64,000 nt of DNA. It comes from Paenibacillus sp. ACRRX. GTDB taxonomy: Bacteria; Bacillota; Bacilli; Paenibacillales; Paenibacillaceae. Made by a program: the position numbers and the translations under genes. Where the stretch lies: the NCBI RefSeq assembly GCF_022346885.1, contig NZ_JAKRNK010000007.1:62001-126000 (forward strand), read 5' to 3'. A model generated the notes under the pieces. It was not told the DNA's origin. It worked only from the letters and a program-made list of their open reading frames with translations, and searched no databases. Shown here one piece after another: positions 42,714 through 51,480 of the stretch; position 1 is the stretch's first letter; each line of letters opens with the position of its first letter.

Positions 42714-43928
42714 ATGAGTACAACAGTGGATTCTCGGGTGGTATCCCGTTGGCGGCTTATTCTGGGACAGGCCGTAGAGCAGCAATTAGCTGGATTTAGT
42801 GCGGACAGAGTAGTGGGTTTAACTGAGGAAGAAATAATTATGGATCAAGCACTGGCGGCGATCTATGACGAGACAGGCGAAGGAACGAACGGCAATAGCG
42901 CATCAGCATCAGGCGGCAGAGGTGCAGGATCGGGTAATTCAGCACCTCGGCTTTCAAAGTGGCTTGGCGATGTGCGTACCTTTTTCCCAGAGGACGTCGT
43001 CTCCATCATTCAGCATGATGCAATGGAGCGCAAAGGCTGGAAGCAGCTCCTGTTCGAACCCGAGGTGTTGGCGAAAGTAAAGCCAGATATTCAGCTTGTC
43101 GGCACGTTGTTATCGCTTAAAGGAAAAATACCGGAGAAGACCAAGGATACAGCACGTTCGCTTGTCCAAGCGCTCGTAGATGATCTTGTGAAGCTGCTGG
43201 AAAATGATATCCGCAGAGCTGTGACAGGAGCTCTTAATCGTAGGCAGCATACACCACTGCCCTCAGTTAGCGGCATCGATTGGAAACGAACGATCCAGCG
43301 GAACCTAAAGCATTACAATGCGGAACGGCGTCAGATCATTCCGGAGAAGTTCTACTTTTTCGATCGGGCCCGGCGCAGCAACGAATGGACGGTAATTGTC
43401 GATATCGATCAGAGCGGATCGATGGCGGAATCGGTCATTTGGGCTTCTGTCATCGGTTCCATTTTCGCAAGTATTCCTGCGCTGAACACACGAGTTGTCG
43501 TATTTGATACTGAAGTGGTTGATTTGACCGAACAATGCGCTAATGACCCTGTTGATATGTTGTTTGGCGTACAGCTTGGCGGGGGAACTGACATCAATAA
43601 GTCAGTTGCTTATTGTGAGCAATTTATCGAGGAGCCAAAGAAGACGCTCTTTATTATCGTCTCTGATCTATATGAGGGCGGGAATCAGTCTGCGTTGATC
43701 CGGCGGATGCGCGAACTGCGTGAAGCAGGGGTGAGGACGATGTGCCTGCTGGCTTTATCTGATCGGGGACAACCTTTCTACGATGAACGTCTTGCTAAGC
43801 TTCTGTCGCGTGACGGAACGCCTTGCTTTGCATGTACACCATCCTTGCTGCCTGAACTGGTAGAGGGGGCACTGAAAGGGCTGGATTTGTTTGAGTTAGC
43901 GAAGCGAGTTGGAACCAAACCTGAGTAA
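42714..43928 (+). CDS. VWA-domain protein (CoxE/YehP-like)
   Basis: 404 aa. A helical N-terminal half is followed by a von Willebrand A domain from about residue 220 with a MIDAS motif in 'VIVDIDQSGSMAES' (Asp232, Ser234, Ser236) and later 'GGGTDINKSVAYC' supplying the Thr. Such VWA proteins pair with MoxR ATPases, using the metal site to dock on a client or on the ATPase hexamer. The start is only two bases after the DUF5682 stop. A Gly/Ser-rich linker sits near residues 57-78. A strong terminator ends the operon. Counterpart of E. coli yehP. Confidence 0.9.
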   Translation: MSTTVDSRVVSRWRLILGQAVEQQLAGFSADRVVGLTEEEIIMDQALAAIYDETGEGTNGNSASASGGRGAGSGNSAPRLSKWLGDVRTFFPEDVVSIIQHDAMERKGWKQLLFEPEVLAKVKPDIQLVGTLLSLKGKIPEKTKDTARSLVQALVDDLVKLLENDIRRAVTGALNRRQHTPLPSVSGIDWKRTIQRNLKHYNAERRQIIPEKFYFFDRARRSNEWTVIVDIDQSGSMAESVIWASVIGSIFASIPALNTRVVVFDTEVVDLTEQCANDPVDMLFGVQLGGGTDINKSVAYCEQFIEEPKKTLFIIVSDLYEGGNQSALIRRMRELREAGVRTMCLLALSDRGQPFYDERLAKLLSRDGTPCFACTPSLLPELVEGALKGLDLFELAKRVGTKPE

Positions 43929-43980
43929 GCAGATGTTATTCATCCAACTTGTGAAGGATTGCGTTGATATATAGGATTAT

Positions 43981-44010
43981 AAAAGGGGAGCAGCCTGCTC
44001 TCCTTTTTTG
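43981..44010 (+). terminator. Terminator of the five-gene operon
   Basis: AAAAGG-GAGCAG pairs with CTGCTC-CCTTTT and is followed by TTG. Confidence 0.8.
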
Positions 44011-44143
44011 TTGTGATGCCGGAGTATACGAGGGGATAAGTCAATCTGCATGTAAGGAGAGGATTAGGTTCAGTACGCTTTCATGTTTTTTATTCCCTCC
44101 GATGGGTAAACCTATAGTGACATTTGCTTTGAGGAGGACCAGC

Positions 44144-44950
44144 ATGAAATTAACACGGGACCAGCGTATCCAACTGCACGAATTTAACAACTTAACGAAG
44201 TCGTTAAGCTTTAATATGTACGACATCTGCTACACGAAGACTAAGGAAGAGCGAGAGGCTTACATCGAGTATATCGATGAGCAGTACAATGCGGATCGAC
44301 TAACCAGCATCTTAAACACAGTGTCCGATATTATAGGGGCACACGTTCTAAATACGGCCAAGCAGGATTATGTGCCACAGGGTGCAAGTGTTACGTTACT
44401 GGTATCAGAGGGACCTGTTGTAGAAGTGCCAACCGAATCGTTTGAAGAATCACCTGGACCGCTTCCCAGCAATGTAGTGTTACAGTTGGACAAAAGTCAT
44501 ATTACGGTGCATACCTACCCAGAGTATCATCCGGATGAGGGCATTAGTACATTCCGTGCAGATATTGATGTGTCCACATGTGGGGAAATCTCGCCTTTAA
44601 AAGCGTTGAACTATTTGATTCATTCTTTTGATACGGATATTATGACGATCGACTATCGCGTTCGTGGATTTACGCGTGATATTAATGGGCACAAGCTGTT
44701 TATCGATCACGAGATTAATTCTATTCAGAATTATATTCCGGAAGAGATCAAAGACATGTTTGACATGATTGATGTGAATGTCTATCAGGAAAATATTTTT
44801 CACACAAAGTGTAAGCTGAAGGCATTTGACCTGAACAATTACTTATTTGGTTATACAAAGGACACGATAAGCACGGAGGAACAGCAGGAGATTACAGATG
44901 GGCTAAAGCTGGAGATGGATGAGATCTTCTATGGGAAAAATATTTATTAA
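44144..44950 (+). CDS. speD: S-adenosylmethionine decarboxylase, E. coli (proenzyme) type
   Basis: 268 aa from ATG 44144, set by GAGGAGG just upstream; the frame also opens 60 codons earlier across the previous terminator. '[20 protein letters not shown]' contains the self-cleavage site: Ser118 after Lys becomes the pyruvoyl group, giving beta and alpha chains. The enzyme makes decarboxylated SAM for spermidine synthesis. This is the longer Gram-negative-like class of about 264 residues rather than the short SpeH/SpeD of B. subtilis. No spermidine synthase gene is adjacent. Confidence 0.95.
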   Translation: MKLTRDQRIQLHEFNNLTKSLSFNMYDICYTKTKEEREAYIEYIDEQYNADRLTSILNTVSDIIGAHVLNTAKQDYVPQGASVTLLVSEGPVVEVPTESFEESPGPLPSNVVLQLDKSHITVHTYPEYHPDEGISTFRADIDVSTCGEISPLKALNYLIHSFDTDIMTIDYRVRGFTRDINGHKLFIDHEINSIQNYIPEEIKDMFDMIDVNVYQENIFHTKCKLKAFDLNNYLFGYTKDTISTEEQQEITDGLKLEMDEIFYGKNIY

Positions 44951-45016
44951 ACGTCGCAGCATGAATGATGAATTATCGATGTATCGGTTCTATGATTAGC
45001 TATATTCAATCAGCAG

Positions 45017-45047
45017 AAAAGCTTCAGGCATTGGCCTGGAGCTTTTT
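45017..45047 (+). terminator. Terminator after speD
   Basis: AAAAGCTTCAGGC pairs with GCCTGGAGCTTTT in a strong hairpin followed by T. Confidence 0.8.
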
Positions 45048-45197
45048 GCATGTGATGACGATGGAAAAGCATTAAATTACAATGGAATGATATACCATTT
45101 TGTGTAATTTTGATATAATCATCGTAATGGTTATATATCATCATGTATCGGCATAGTTCTGTCCTATAACCTGAAATTACAGGAGGATGTGAACGTA

Positions 45198-47315
45198 TTG
45201 AAGCTCGTACAGGAAGACGATCCTAAGAAGAATGGAGTTCTCAGACAGCGCCAGTTATCGATTCGGATGAATGCGTTTTTCTTTGTTACTTTTATGTTGT
45301 TTACCGTATTAATTGTACGGCTGGCTATATTGCAGTTCGTTGAAGGCCCGAGCATGAAAGCACAGGAAGCTCAGCTTGGTTACCGCGAAGTTCCCATACC
45401 TCCGCTGCGAGGCACAATTTGGGATGCGTCCAACACAAGACTTGCGTATTCGACCTCAACGCAATCTCTCTATTTTAATGTGGAGAAAAATTATGGCGAT
45501 CCGAAAAAAGCGAAGCTGACAGAGTTGCAGGCAGCTAACCGCAAGGAAGCTCATGCGTTGGCACTCCAGTTGGCTAATGTACTTGCCAAGTTAGGGGATC
45601 GCTCGAACGAGAAGCTAACAGCGAAACTTATTGTTAGTAAAATGGATTTGGAAGGAGCTTTGAACTTTGTATATGTGCCAAGGCTTATTAAGACAGGGTT
45701 AAATCAAAAAGAGATCGCTTATTTGATGGAGCATCGTCCAGAATTTAAGGGGATAGAGGTCGTTGAAGATAGTGTTCGCAATTATGACAACGACACGGTT
45801 GCTGTACAAACCATTGGTTACTTAAAGAAATTTAAAGGAGTGCGCGAGAGCTCCGCTCATTATAAGAAAATTTTTCAGCAGCGCAAGGACATGCCTACGG
45901 AAAAACGTTATTTGGATTATGAAGATGTTGGTTTTGATGGCATAGAGTTAATGTATCAGGATGTGCTCCGCGGTCTCAATGGCGTTAAGACCTTCCCTGT
46001 TAATGTAGCGGGACGAATTATTGGAGCGATGGAACTAAACAAGCCAGAACGAGGCAGTGATTTATATTTGACCATACATAAGAGTATTCAGCTTCGTGCG
46101 GAGCAGTCGATCATGGAGCACCTAACAAGGTTGCGTACTTCTTCGAATAAGTTCGAACACGCAGCTCATGCGAGAACGGGGTATGCGGTGGCAATGGAGG
46201 TTGATACAGGTAATGTGGTCGCGATTGCGAGCATGCCTGACTACGATCCGAAAGTATGGAAAAATGGACAAATCAGCATTAAAAACTACGAATTAACGAG
46301 GTTTTCTACAGGGAATGGGGCCATACGTGAAGTGCAGCCGCCTTATGCAGATGACAAGGAACGGATGAGAAGGGCGAACTCGCTAGTATATTTAGGATCT
46401 ACCATGAAGCCGTTAACGATGCTTATTGGGATGCAGGAAGGTCTGTTCGACCCAGATGATACATACCCAGATCAAGGTTATGCCCAATTTGGGCGCAGCG
46501 GGTATGAGAAAAACGTGTGGAATGCCAGCAATCGTGCTTGGGGAAGAATCAGTCCTGCGCAGGCTCTAGAGCGATCTTCAAATGCCTTTATGGTAGATAT
46601 GGTAGGCAAACGTCTCTATCGAATGAAGGAGCGAGATGGTAAGAATGGCTTGCAAATTTGGGATTCCTACATGGATGCCTTTGGCCTAGGGGTACAGACA
46701 GGAAGCGGGCTGCCGCTAGAGTCGGGAGGCATGAAGGATTATATGGTTGAAGCGGAGCGTAATAATGCTCAATCTGCATTAGTATATGCTTCATTTGGTC
46801 AGCAGGGGAAATATACGGCTTTACAGCTTGCACAGTATACGGCTACGCTGGCTAATCGCGGCAAGCGGATTAAGCCGCAGTTCGTCAGCAAGATTGTCGA
46901 TGGCAATGGCCGAGTTGTGAAGACATTTGGTCGGGAAGTGCTGAACGAGACGCACTTTGATGAGAGGTACTGGCGAGTAATCGAGGGTGCGATGCTTAAG
47001 GTTGGCACTCAGGGGTTCGACGGCTTTCCGTATAAGTACTATCGCAAGACTGGGACATCGGAGCAGGACGTGGGTGGAAGACGACTTGAGAATGCGGTGT
47101 TTATCGCCTATGCGCCGGCAGAGAAGCCCAAGCTGGCAGTTGCGGTGGTAGTTCCAGAAGGCGGCTATGGCTCGTATGGAGCAGCGCCGATTGCACGGCA
47201 AATATTTGATGCTTACGACGAGGTATATGGTCTGAATGGCATCCCGAAGCTCAAAAAGATGCAGGAGAAAGCGAAAGGAAATGAGCAGTCATCAACGACT
47301 TCATCTACGCGTTAA
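45198..47315 (+). CDS. Class B penicillin-binding protein (PBP2-type transpeptidase)
   Basis: 705 aa. TTG 45198 is chosen because AGGAGG at 45181-45186 is too close to the first in-frame GTG (45189). A single membrane anchor lies near residues 25-46, then a PBP dimerisation domain beginning 'EVPIPPLRGTIWD'. The transpeptidase domain carries the active-site SxxK as 'GSTMK' (Ser401), the SxN motif as 'SSN' and the KTG motif as 'RKTGTSE'. It crosslinks peptidoglycan during elongation or sporulation, like B. subtilis PbpA/PbpH. A Ser/Thr-rich tail ends the protein. Monocistronic. Confidence 0.92.
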   Translation: MKLVQEDDPKKNGVLRQRQLSIRMNAFFFVTFMLFTVLIVRLAILQFVEGPSMKAQEAQLGYREVPIPPLRGTIWDASNTRLAYSTSTQSLYFNVEKNYGDPKKAKLTELQAANRKEAHALALQLANVLAKLGDRSNEKLTAKLIVSKMDLEGALNFVYVPRLIKTGLNQKEIAYLMEHRPEFKGIEVVEDSVRNYDNDTVAVQTIGYLKKFKGVRESSAHYKKIFQQRKDMPTEKRYLDYEDVGFDGIELMYQDVLRGLNGVKTFPVNVAGRIIGAMELNKPERGSDLYLTIHKSIQLRAEQSIMEHLTRLRTSSNKFEHAAHARTGYAVAMEVDTGNVVAIASMPDYDPKVWKNGQISIKNYELTRFSTGNGAIREVQPPYADDKERMRRANSLVYLGSTMKPLTMLIGMQEGLFDPDDTYPDQGYAQFGRSGYEKNVWNASNRAWGRISPAQALERSSNAFMVDMVGKRLYRMKERDGKNGLQIWDSYMDAFGLGVQTGSGLPLESGGMKDYMVEAERNNAQSALVYASFGQQGKYTALQLAQYTATLANRGKRIKPQFVSKIVDGNGRVVKTFGREVLNETHFDERYWRVIEGAMLKVGTQGFDGFPYKYYRKTGTSEQDVGGRRLENAVFIAYAPAEKPKLAVAVVVPEGGYGSYGAAPIARQIFDAYDEVYGLNGIPKLKKMQEKAKGNEQSSTTSSTR

Positions 47316-47550
47316 GTGAGCTACGTATCCTGAAGCAATACGAAAAATCGCGTAAGTTCTATCATGAACAACTGGAAATGGAATGTAATGAGGAGGAAGG
47401 CCCGAGTGAAGACATCGGAGCATCCTTTTAAATGAACTTATGGGCAGGAATGCTTAGTAGCGGATAGTCTTCATAAAAATGAAAGATGAAACGTATACAT
47501 GCTGCTTAACGCTCTTGCTAAAGATAAGATATAAACAGGGGGGCTTATCA

Positions 47551-47733
47551 ATGCTCTATATAATGATTTATGTAACGCCAATTGTTGCCGTTATATTTTT
47601 TATTAATGGTGTTGCGCTTGCCAAGAAAATAAAAAATGGAGATGAAAACACAGCTAGTCATACAGGCTGGGGTGCTGCAATGCTTGGTTTTATTATTTAT
47701 ATGTTGATTTGGAGTAACTTTTTAACTCAATAA
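47551..47733 (+). CDS. Small membrane protein, 60 aa
   Basis: ATG 47551 follows GGGGGG by about eight bases; the frame is open a further 24 codons upstream without a site. The product has two membrane segments, 'YVTPIVAVIFFINGVALA' and 'GAAMLGFIIYMLIWS', joined by the charged loop 'KKIKNGDENTASHTGWG'. It is not a family I recognise. It stands alone between the PBP gene and a strong bidirectional terminator. The 235 bases before it hold no gene, although an uninterrupted frame without a start codon exists just after the PBP stop. Confidence 0.65.
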   Translation: MLYIMIYVTPIVAVIFFINGVALAKKIKNGDENTASHTGWGAAMLGFIIYMLIWSNFLTQ

Positions 47734-47794
47734 TAAGAACAGTCATCTGCGTTCCTAGCTGAACTCAAGGGAACACAATAGAGCAATACAATCG

Positions 47795-47847
47795 AATAAC
47801 CCCTCTCATAAAAACTAGAATTAATAGATTTCATGAGAGGGGTTATT
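47795..47847. terminator. Bidirectional terminator hairpin
   Basis: AATAACCCCTCTCAT (47795-47809) and ATGAGAGGGGTTATT (47833-47847) are a perfect 15-bp inverted repeat between two convergent genes. Confidence 0.75.
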
Positions 47848-47909
47848 ATGTATTTTTGAGAGTTAGGGCTACTTTACGAAGCAGTACATAAATCCAGGGT
47901 GTAATCCAT

Positions 47910-48575
47910 TTATAATGCCTGATTAAGCCCTAATATCTGATCATTAACATTTATATTACTTAATCCCCCGTGATAACAAACCACAGATGAAATGTCGAGA
48001 TCTAAATACTTTTTTAATGAGAGACAAGCTGCATTCATATCTAGTGTGGTCGGGACATGAATTCCCCCAAGAATCCCGTCTACACCGTACATCGAATCTC
48101 CAGCAATGAGAGTCTTACTTTGTTTTAAATAAAGACTGATATGACCAGGGGTATGCCCCGGAGTATGAATGATACGAATCGTGCCGCAAAACGGCAGTTC
48201 CTGACCATCTATTAAGATATCGTCCACTTTGCCCTTCGGGGGGGTTACAAGGTGACCATCTTTTAGCAGTGGCAACTCCCCTTGAATATATGGCTTATCC
48301 AGTTCGTGTGCATATACTCTAATATTATTTCCACATTCTCGCAGAATCTCAGGGAGACTCCCTATATGATCCACATCCTGATGCGTCAAAATCACAGCTT
48401 TTAGTTTGTCCAACGACACGCCTACGTTTTCCAATGCCACACGTAAATCCTCAAATTGTCCCGGGAATCCTGTGTCTATTAAAATAGCCATTTCTCGATC
48501 CCATACAAGAACAGGGTAAACAATATTTCCATGAAAATCTAGAGAAAGCATCTCAACTCCCTTTGAAATTTCCAT
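47910..48575 (-). CDS. Metallo-beta-lactamase-fold hydrolase
   Basis: 221 aa from ATG 48575, set by AAGGAGG nine bases upstream. The zinc motif is 'THQDVDHIG' (HxxxDH-type, with Gln in the usual second His position of HxHxDH), followed by 'HTPGHTPGHISLYL' and 'IAGDSMYG', which supply the other ligands. This variant motif is common in a Bacillales subfamily related to glyoxalase II and lactonase-like enzymes. 'CYHGG' provides the last His. Cytosolic, single gene. Real substrate unknown; not a secreted beta-lactamase since there is no signal peptide. Confidence 0.88.
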   Translation of the reverse strand: MEISKGVEMLSLDFHGNIVYPVLVWDREMAILIDTGFPGQFEDLRVALENVGVSLDKLKAVILTHQDVDHIGSLPEILRECGNNIRVYAHELDKPYIQGELPLLKDGHLVTPPKGKVDDILIDGQELPFCGTIRIIHTPGHTPGHISLYLKQSKTLIAGDSMYGVDGILGGIHVPTTLDMNAACLSLKKYLDLDISSVVCYHGGLSNINVNDQILGLNQAL

Positions 48576-48868
48576 AATAGCAGACCTCCTTGCAAAATGT
48601 AATTTATACATAAAATAAAATTAAAGTTCTCACGTTTAATCTCTTTTTTATCCGCTGCTTTCCTGTATGAATTGCTTTCACTTTGTAAACGAACATAGGC
48701 CCTAAAAAGATATGGGGCTTCAAGCAGGTGGCAGAGAATGTGGAGCATACTAGACGAAGTTAATAAAATTTCCCCTTCATTGTCTCTCCATTCTTAATTA
48801 TGTTAAAGTGTTCAGGTAAAGGATTGTCATATGATGTAACCTCAGGCGTACAAGGAGTGTAAAACGGA

Positions 48869-49570
48869 ATGAACCATATCTTAATTGTAGAGGACGATCC
48901 CAAAATTGCCGAATTGCTGCAATCTCACATTATGAAGTATGGAGACGAAGGGATTATAATTAAGGATTTTCAGCGGGTGCTGCACACCTTCGAAGAGGTG
49001 CAGCCGCAGCTTGTGCTATTGGATGTGAATCTGCCCAGTTATGACGGATACTATTGGTGCCGCCAGATTCGCTCGGTTTCCACCTGTCCGATTATTTTTA
49101 TTTCGGCGCGCAGCGGGGAGATGGATCAGGTGCTCGCGTTAGAAAGCGGCGCAGATGATTATATAACGAAGCCTTTTCACTATGAGATCGTGATGGCCAA
49201 GATTCGAAGCCAGATTCGGCGTGTATATGGCGATTATGCCACGAAGGAAAGAGTGATCGAGCATTCTGGGATGACATTGTACCCGGAGCGAATGGAACTG
49301 CGTCTGAAGGACAAAAATGCCGTATTAACACGCAAGGAGACGCTGCTCATGGAGACGCTGTTGAAGCAGTGCCCACGCGTAGTAAGTCGAGAGGCTATTT
49401 TGGATAAGTTATGGGACGACTATAATTATGTCGATGATAATACGTTAAGTGTGAATATTACCCGTCTTCGGAAGAAGCTGCTGGAGCTTGGGATTGAGGA
49501 TAGTTTGGAGACGGTAAGAGGTTACGGGTATCGACTAAATGTGACATGGCATGATGAGGTAGAAGGATGA
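48869..49570 (+). CDS. BceR-type OmpR-family response regulator
   Basis: 233 aa. The receiver has 'VEDDPKIAELL', Asp52 in 'VLLDVNLPSYDGYYWCRQIR' and 'YITKPF'; 'NLPSYDGYYWCR' is a hallmark of the BceR/LiaR-neighbour group that regulates peptide-antibiotic transporters. The C-terminal winged helix contains 'LTRKETLLMETLLKQCPRVV' and 'VNITRLRKKL'. The stop overlaps the kinase start by four bases. The palindrome at 50605-50622 before the transporter genes is its expected target. Confidence 0.92.
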   Translation: MNHILIVEDDPKIAELLQSHIMKYGDEGIIIKDFQRVLHTFEEVQPQLVLLDVNLPSYDGYYWCRQIRSVSTCPIIFISARSGEMDQVLALESGADDYITKPFHYEIVMAKIRSQIRRVYGDYATKERVIEHSGMTLYPERMELRLKDKNAVLTRKETLLMETLLKQCPRVVSREAILDKLWDDYNYVDDNTLSVNITRLRKKLLELGIEDSLETVRGYGYRLNVTWHDEVEG

Positions 49571-50550
49571 GGCTGTTTATTAGAGATCATATTCCACTTA
49601 TCTGTTTCTCAATCATTCAATCTTTTATAATGCTGCTTGTTTATTGGTTTGACGGCTATGACCGGCTCCCGACGGCGTTTTATGCCATATTTTTAGGGCT
49701 TTGCTTGCTCCTTGTCTATTTAGTTTATCGATATGTCAGCCATCGTGATATGTACCAGCGGCTATCCCACCCCCAAGAAGTCGTGTCCAATATTGATAAT
49801 GTCAGCACGGCTCCGTTTCCAAAGGCATTTAATGAAGTGCTGACAACGCAATATCGGTATCACCATCAGCAGTTGAAGTCATGGGAACGCAAGCAGCAGG
49901 ATCACCTCACATTTATGAATCAATGGGTGCATCAGATGAAAACTCCATTGTCTGTCATCGAATTAATAACACAGGACGCAGATGATACCCGATTCGAGAG
50001 CATTGGGGAAGAGACAGATCGTCTGAGGCAAGGGCTTGAAATGGTGTTGTACATGGCTAGATTAGAGACATTTGCACAAGATTTTCACGTGGATAAGGTT
50101 GAACTGCGTGAACTTGTCAATGAGGTCATACAAGACAACAAACGGTCGTTTATTCGCAGTTACGTGTACCCTGAGATTATGGTGGATGTCGGGTTTGTTG
50201 TGGAGACGGATGCGAAGTGGCTGCGCTTTATTTTGCAGCAGGTGCTGTCGAATGCGATTAAGTATTCCGCAGGGAGCCGCGAGAAAGTGACCGTGTCAGC
50301 CTTCACAGAGGAACGAGCTGTTATTCTTGAGATCAAGGATCATGGCATCGGCATTCCAAAGTCAGATTTGTCACGTGTGTTTAGGCCCTTCTTCACAGGT
50401 GAGAATGGCAGGGCTTATAAAGAGTCGACGGGGATGGGACTTTACCTTGTCCAGGAAGTGATTGATCGGCTGAATCATGAGATCAGACTGGCGTCAGAGG
50501 CTGGCGTTGGGACGACTGTGCAGATTGTATTTCCGTATGCTTTGAATTAG
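49567..50550 (+). CDS. BceS-type intramembrane-sensing histidine kinase
   Basis: 327 aa. Two membrane segments near residues 10-30 and 36-57 enclose only a very short loop, so the kinase has no real sensor domain and takes its signal from the ABC transporter, as in BceS. The phospho-accepting His122 lies in 'QWVHQMKTPLSVIEL', and the ATPase domain has 'NAIKYS', 'DHGIGIPKSDLSRVF' and 'STGMGLYLVQ'. Overlaps the regulator gene by four bases. A hairpin directly after its stop separates it from the transporter genes. Confidence 0.93.
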   Translation: MRLFIRDHIPLICFSIIQSFIMLLVYWFDGYDRLPTAFYAIFLGLCLLLVYLVYRYVSHRDMYQRLSHPQEVVSNIDNVSTAPFPKAFNEVLTTQYRYHHQQLKSWERKQQDHLTFMNQWVHQMKTPLSVIELITQDADDTRFESIGEETDRLRQGLEMVLYMARLETFAQDFHVDKVELRELVNEVIQDNKRSFIRSYVYPEIMVDVGFVVETDAKWLRFILQQVLSNAIKYSAGSREKVTVSAFTEERAVILEIKDHGIGIPKSDLSRVFRPFFTGENGRAYKESTGMGLYLVQEVIDRLNHEIRLASEAGVGTTVQIVFPYALN

Positions 50551-50585
50551 GACGATGAGCGATGAAGGCTTATCGTCTTTTTTAT
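50551..50585 (+). terminator. Terminator-like hairpin after the sensor kinase gene
   Basis: GACGATGAGC pairs with GGCTTATCGTC with one bulge and is followed by TTTTTTATTTT. Confidence 0.65.
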
Positions 50586-50604
50586 TTTAGGGGCGAATCA
50601 GCTA

Positions 50605-50622
50605 TCTTACAAAGATGTAAGA
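50605..50622. promoter_or_regulatory. BceR-type operator before the ABC transporter genes
   Basis: TCTTACA-AAGA-TGTAAGA is a perfect 7-4-7 palindrome that contains the TNACA-N4-TGTAA pattern described for BceR-like regulators. It lies 87 bases upstream of the ATPase start. Confidence 0.8.
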
Positions 50623-50709
50623 TGCACGAAAGGCAGCCATATATGAAGCAGGAAACAGTTGGATTAAAATGGGGTACATAAGCTGAAACAAGGAAAGGAG
50701 AATAAAGAC

Positions 50710-51480
50710 ATGGAGATATTAAAGGTCCGTGAGTTAAGTAAAATTTATAATGAGAAAATTCCATATACGGCACTGTCCAACATTGACTTGTCCATAAACA
50801 AGGGAGAATTTGTAGGTATCATGGGTCCATCCGGCAGTGGCAAGACCACCTTGCTAAATCTGGTATCCACGATTGATTACCCAACATCAGGAGAGGTGAT
50901 TCTAGAAGGGCAGAATCCGCATCAGCTGCAGCCCGACCAACTCGCCTTATTTCGTCGGCGTGAGCTTGGGTTCGTGTTTCAGTCCTTTAATCTGCTCAGC
51001 ACATTGACCGTAAAGGAGAACATTTTGCTGCCGTTAACACTTGATGGCACCTCGATTGCGGAGATGCATACCCGGGTAGAACAGGTAGCTGGCAAATTAG
51101 GAATCTGTGATATTCTTGGCAAGCGTACATTTGAAATATCGGGGGGACAAGCCCAACGAACAGCGATTGCCCGCGCTCTTATCCATAGGCCTAAGCTGGT
51201 GCTGGCGGATGAGCCAACGGGGAATCTGGACTCCAAAGCGGCAAGAGATGTGATGGAACTACTGACTGTGCTGAACAAACAAGAGCAGGCAACGATGATG
51301 CTTGTGACGCATGACGCAATGGCTGCGAGTTATTGTGATCGTGTCGTGTTTATAAAGGACGGACAGTTCCACAACGAGATCACATGTGGTGACAATCGTG
51401 AGGTATTCTATCAGAAGATCATTAATGTGTTATCGCTGCTGGGGGGTTATCGCCATGACTTTTCGACAGTTCGCGTTTAA
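50710..51480 (+). CDS. BceA-type ABC transporter ATPase
   Basis: 256 aa MacB/LolD-type ATPase. Walker A 'GPSGSGKTT', Q-loop 'GFVFQSFNLLSTLTV', signature 'ISGGQAQR', Walker B 'LVLADEPTGNLD' and 'LVTHD' are intact. In Bce systems this ATPase drives target protection by freeing lipid II-cycle intermediates from bacitracin-like peptides, and also controls signalling by the kinase. AAAGGAG lies upstream of the ATG. Its end overlaps the permease gene by 26 bases. Confidence 0.93.
   Translation: MEILKVRELSKIYNEKIPYTALSNIDLSINKGEFVGIMGPSGSGKTTLLNLVSTIDYPTSGEVILEGQNPHQLQPDQLALFRRRELGFVFQSFNLLSTLTVKENILLPLTLDGTSIAEMHTRVEQVAGKLGICDILGKRTFEISGGQAQRTAIARALIHRPKLVLADEPTGNLDSKAARDVMELLTVLNKQEQATMMLVTHDAMAASYCDRVVFIKDGQFHNEITCGDNREVFYQKIINVLSLLGGYRHDFSTVRV

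Noticed and set aside
47283-47431. Uninterrupted frame running out of the end of the PBP gene (FIYALSELRILKQYEKSRKF)
   Set aside because: No start codon; an open run of about 48 codons is not unlikely by chance.
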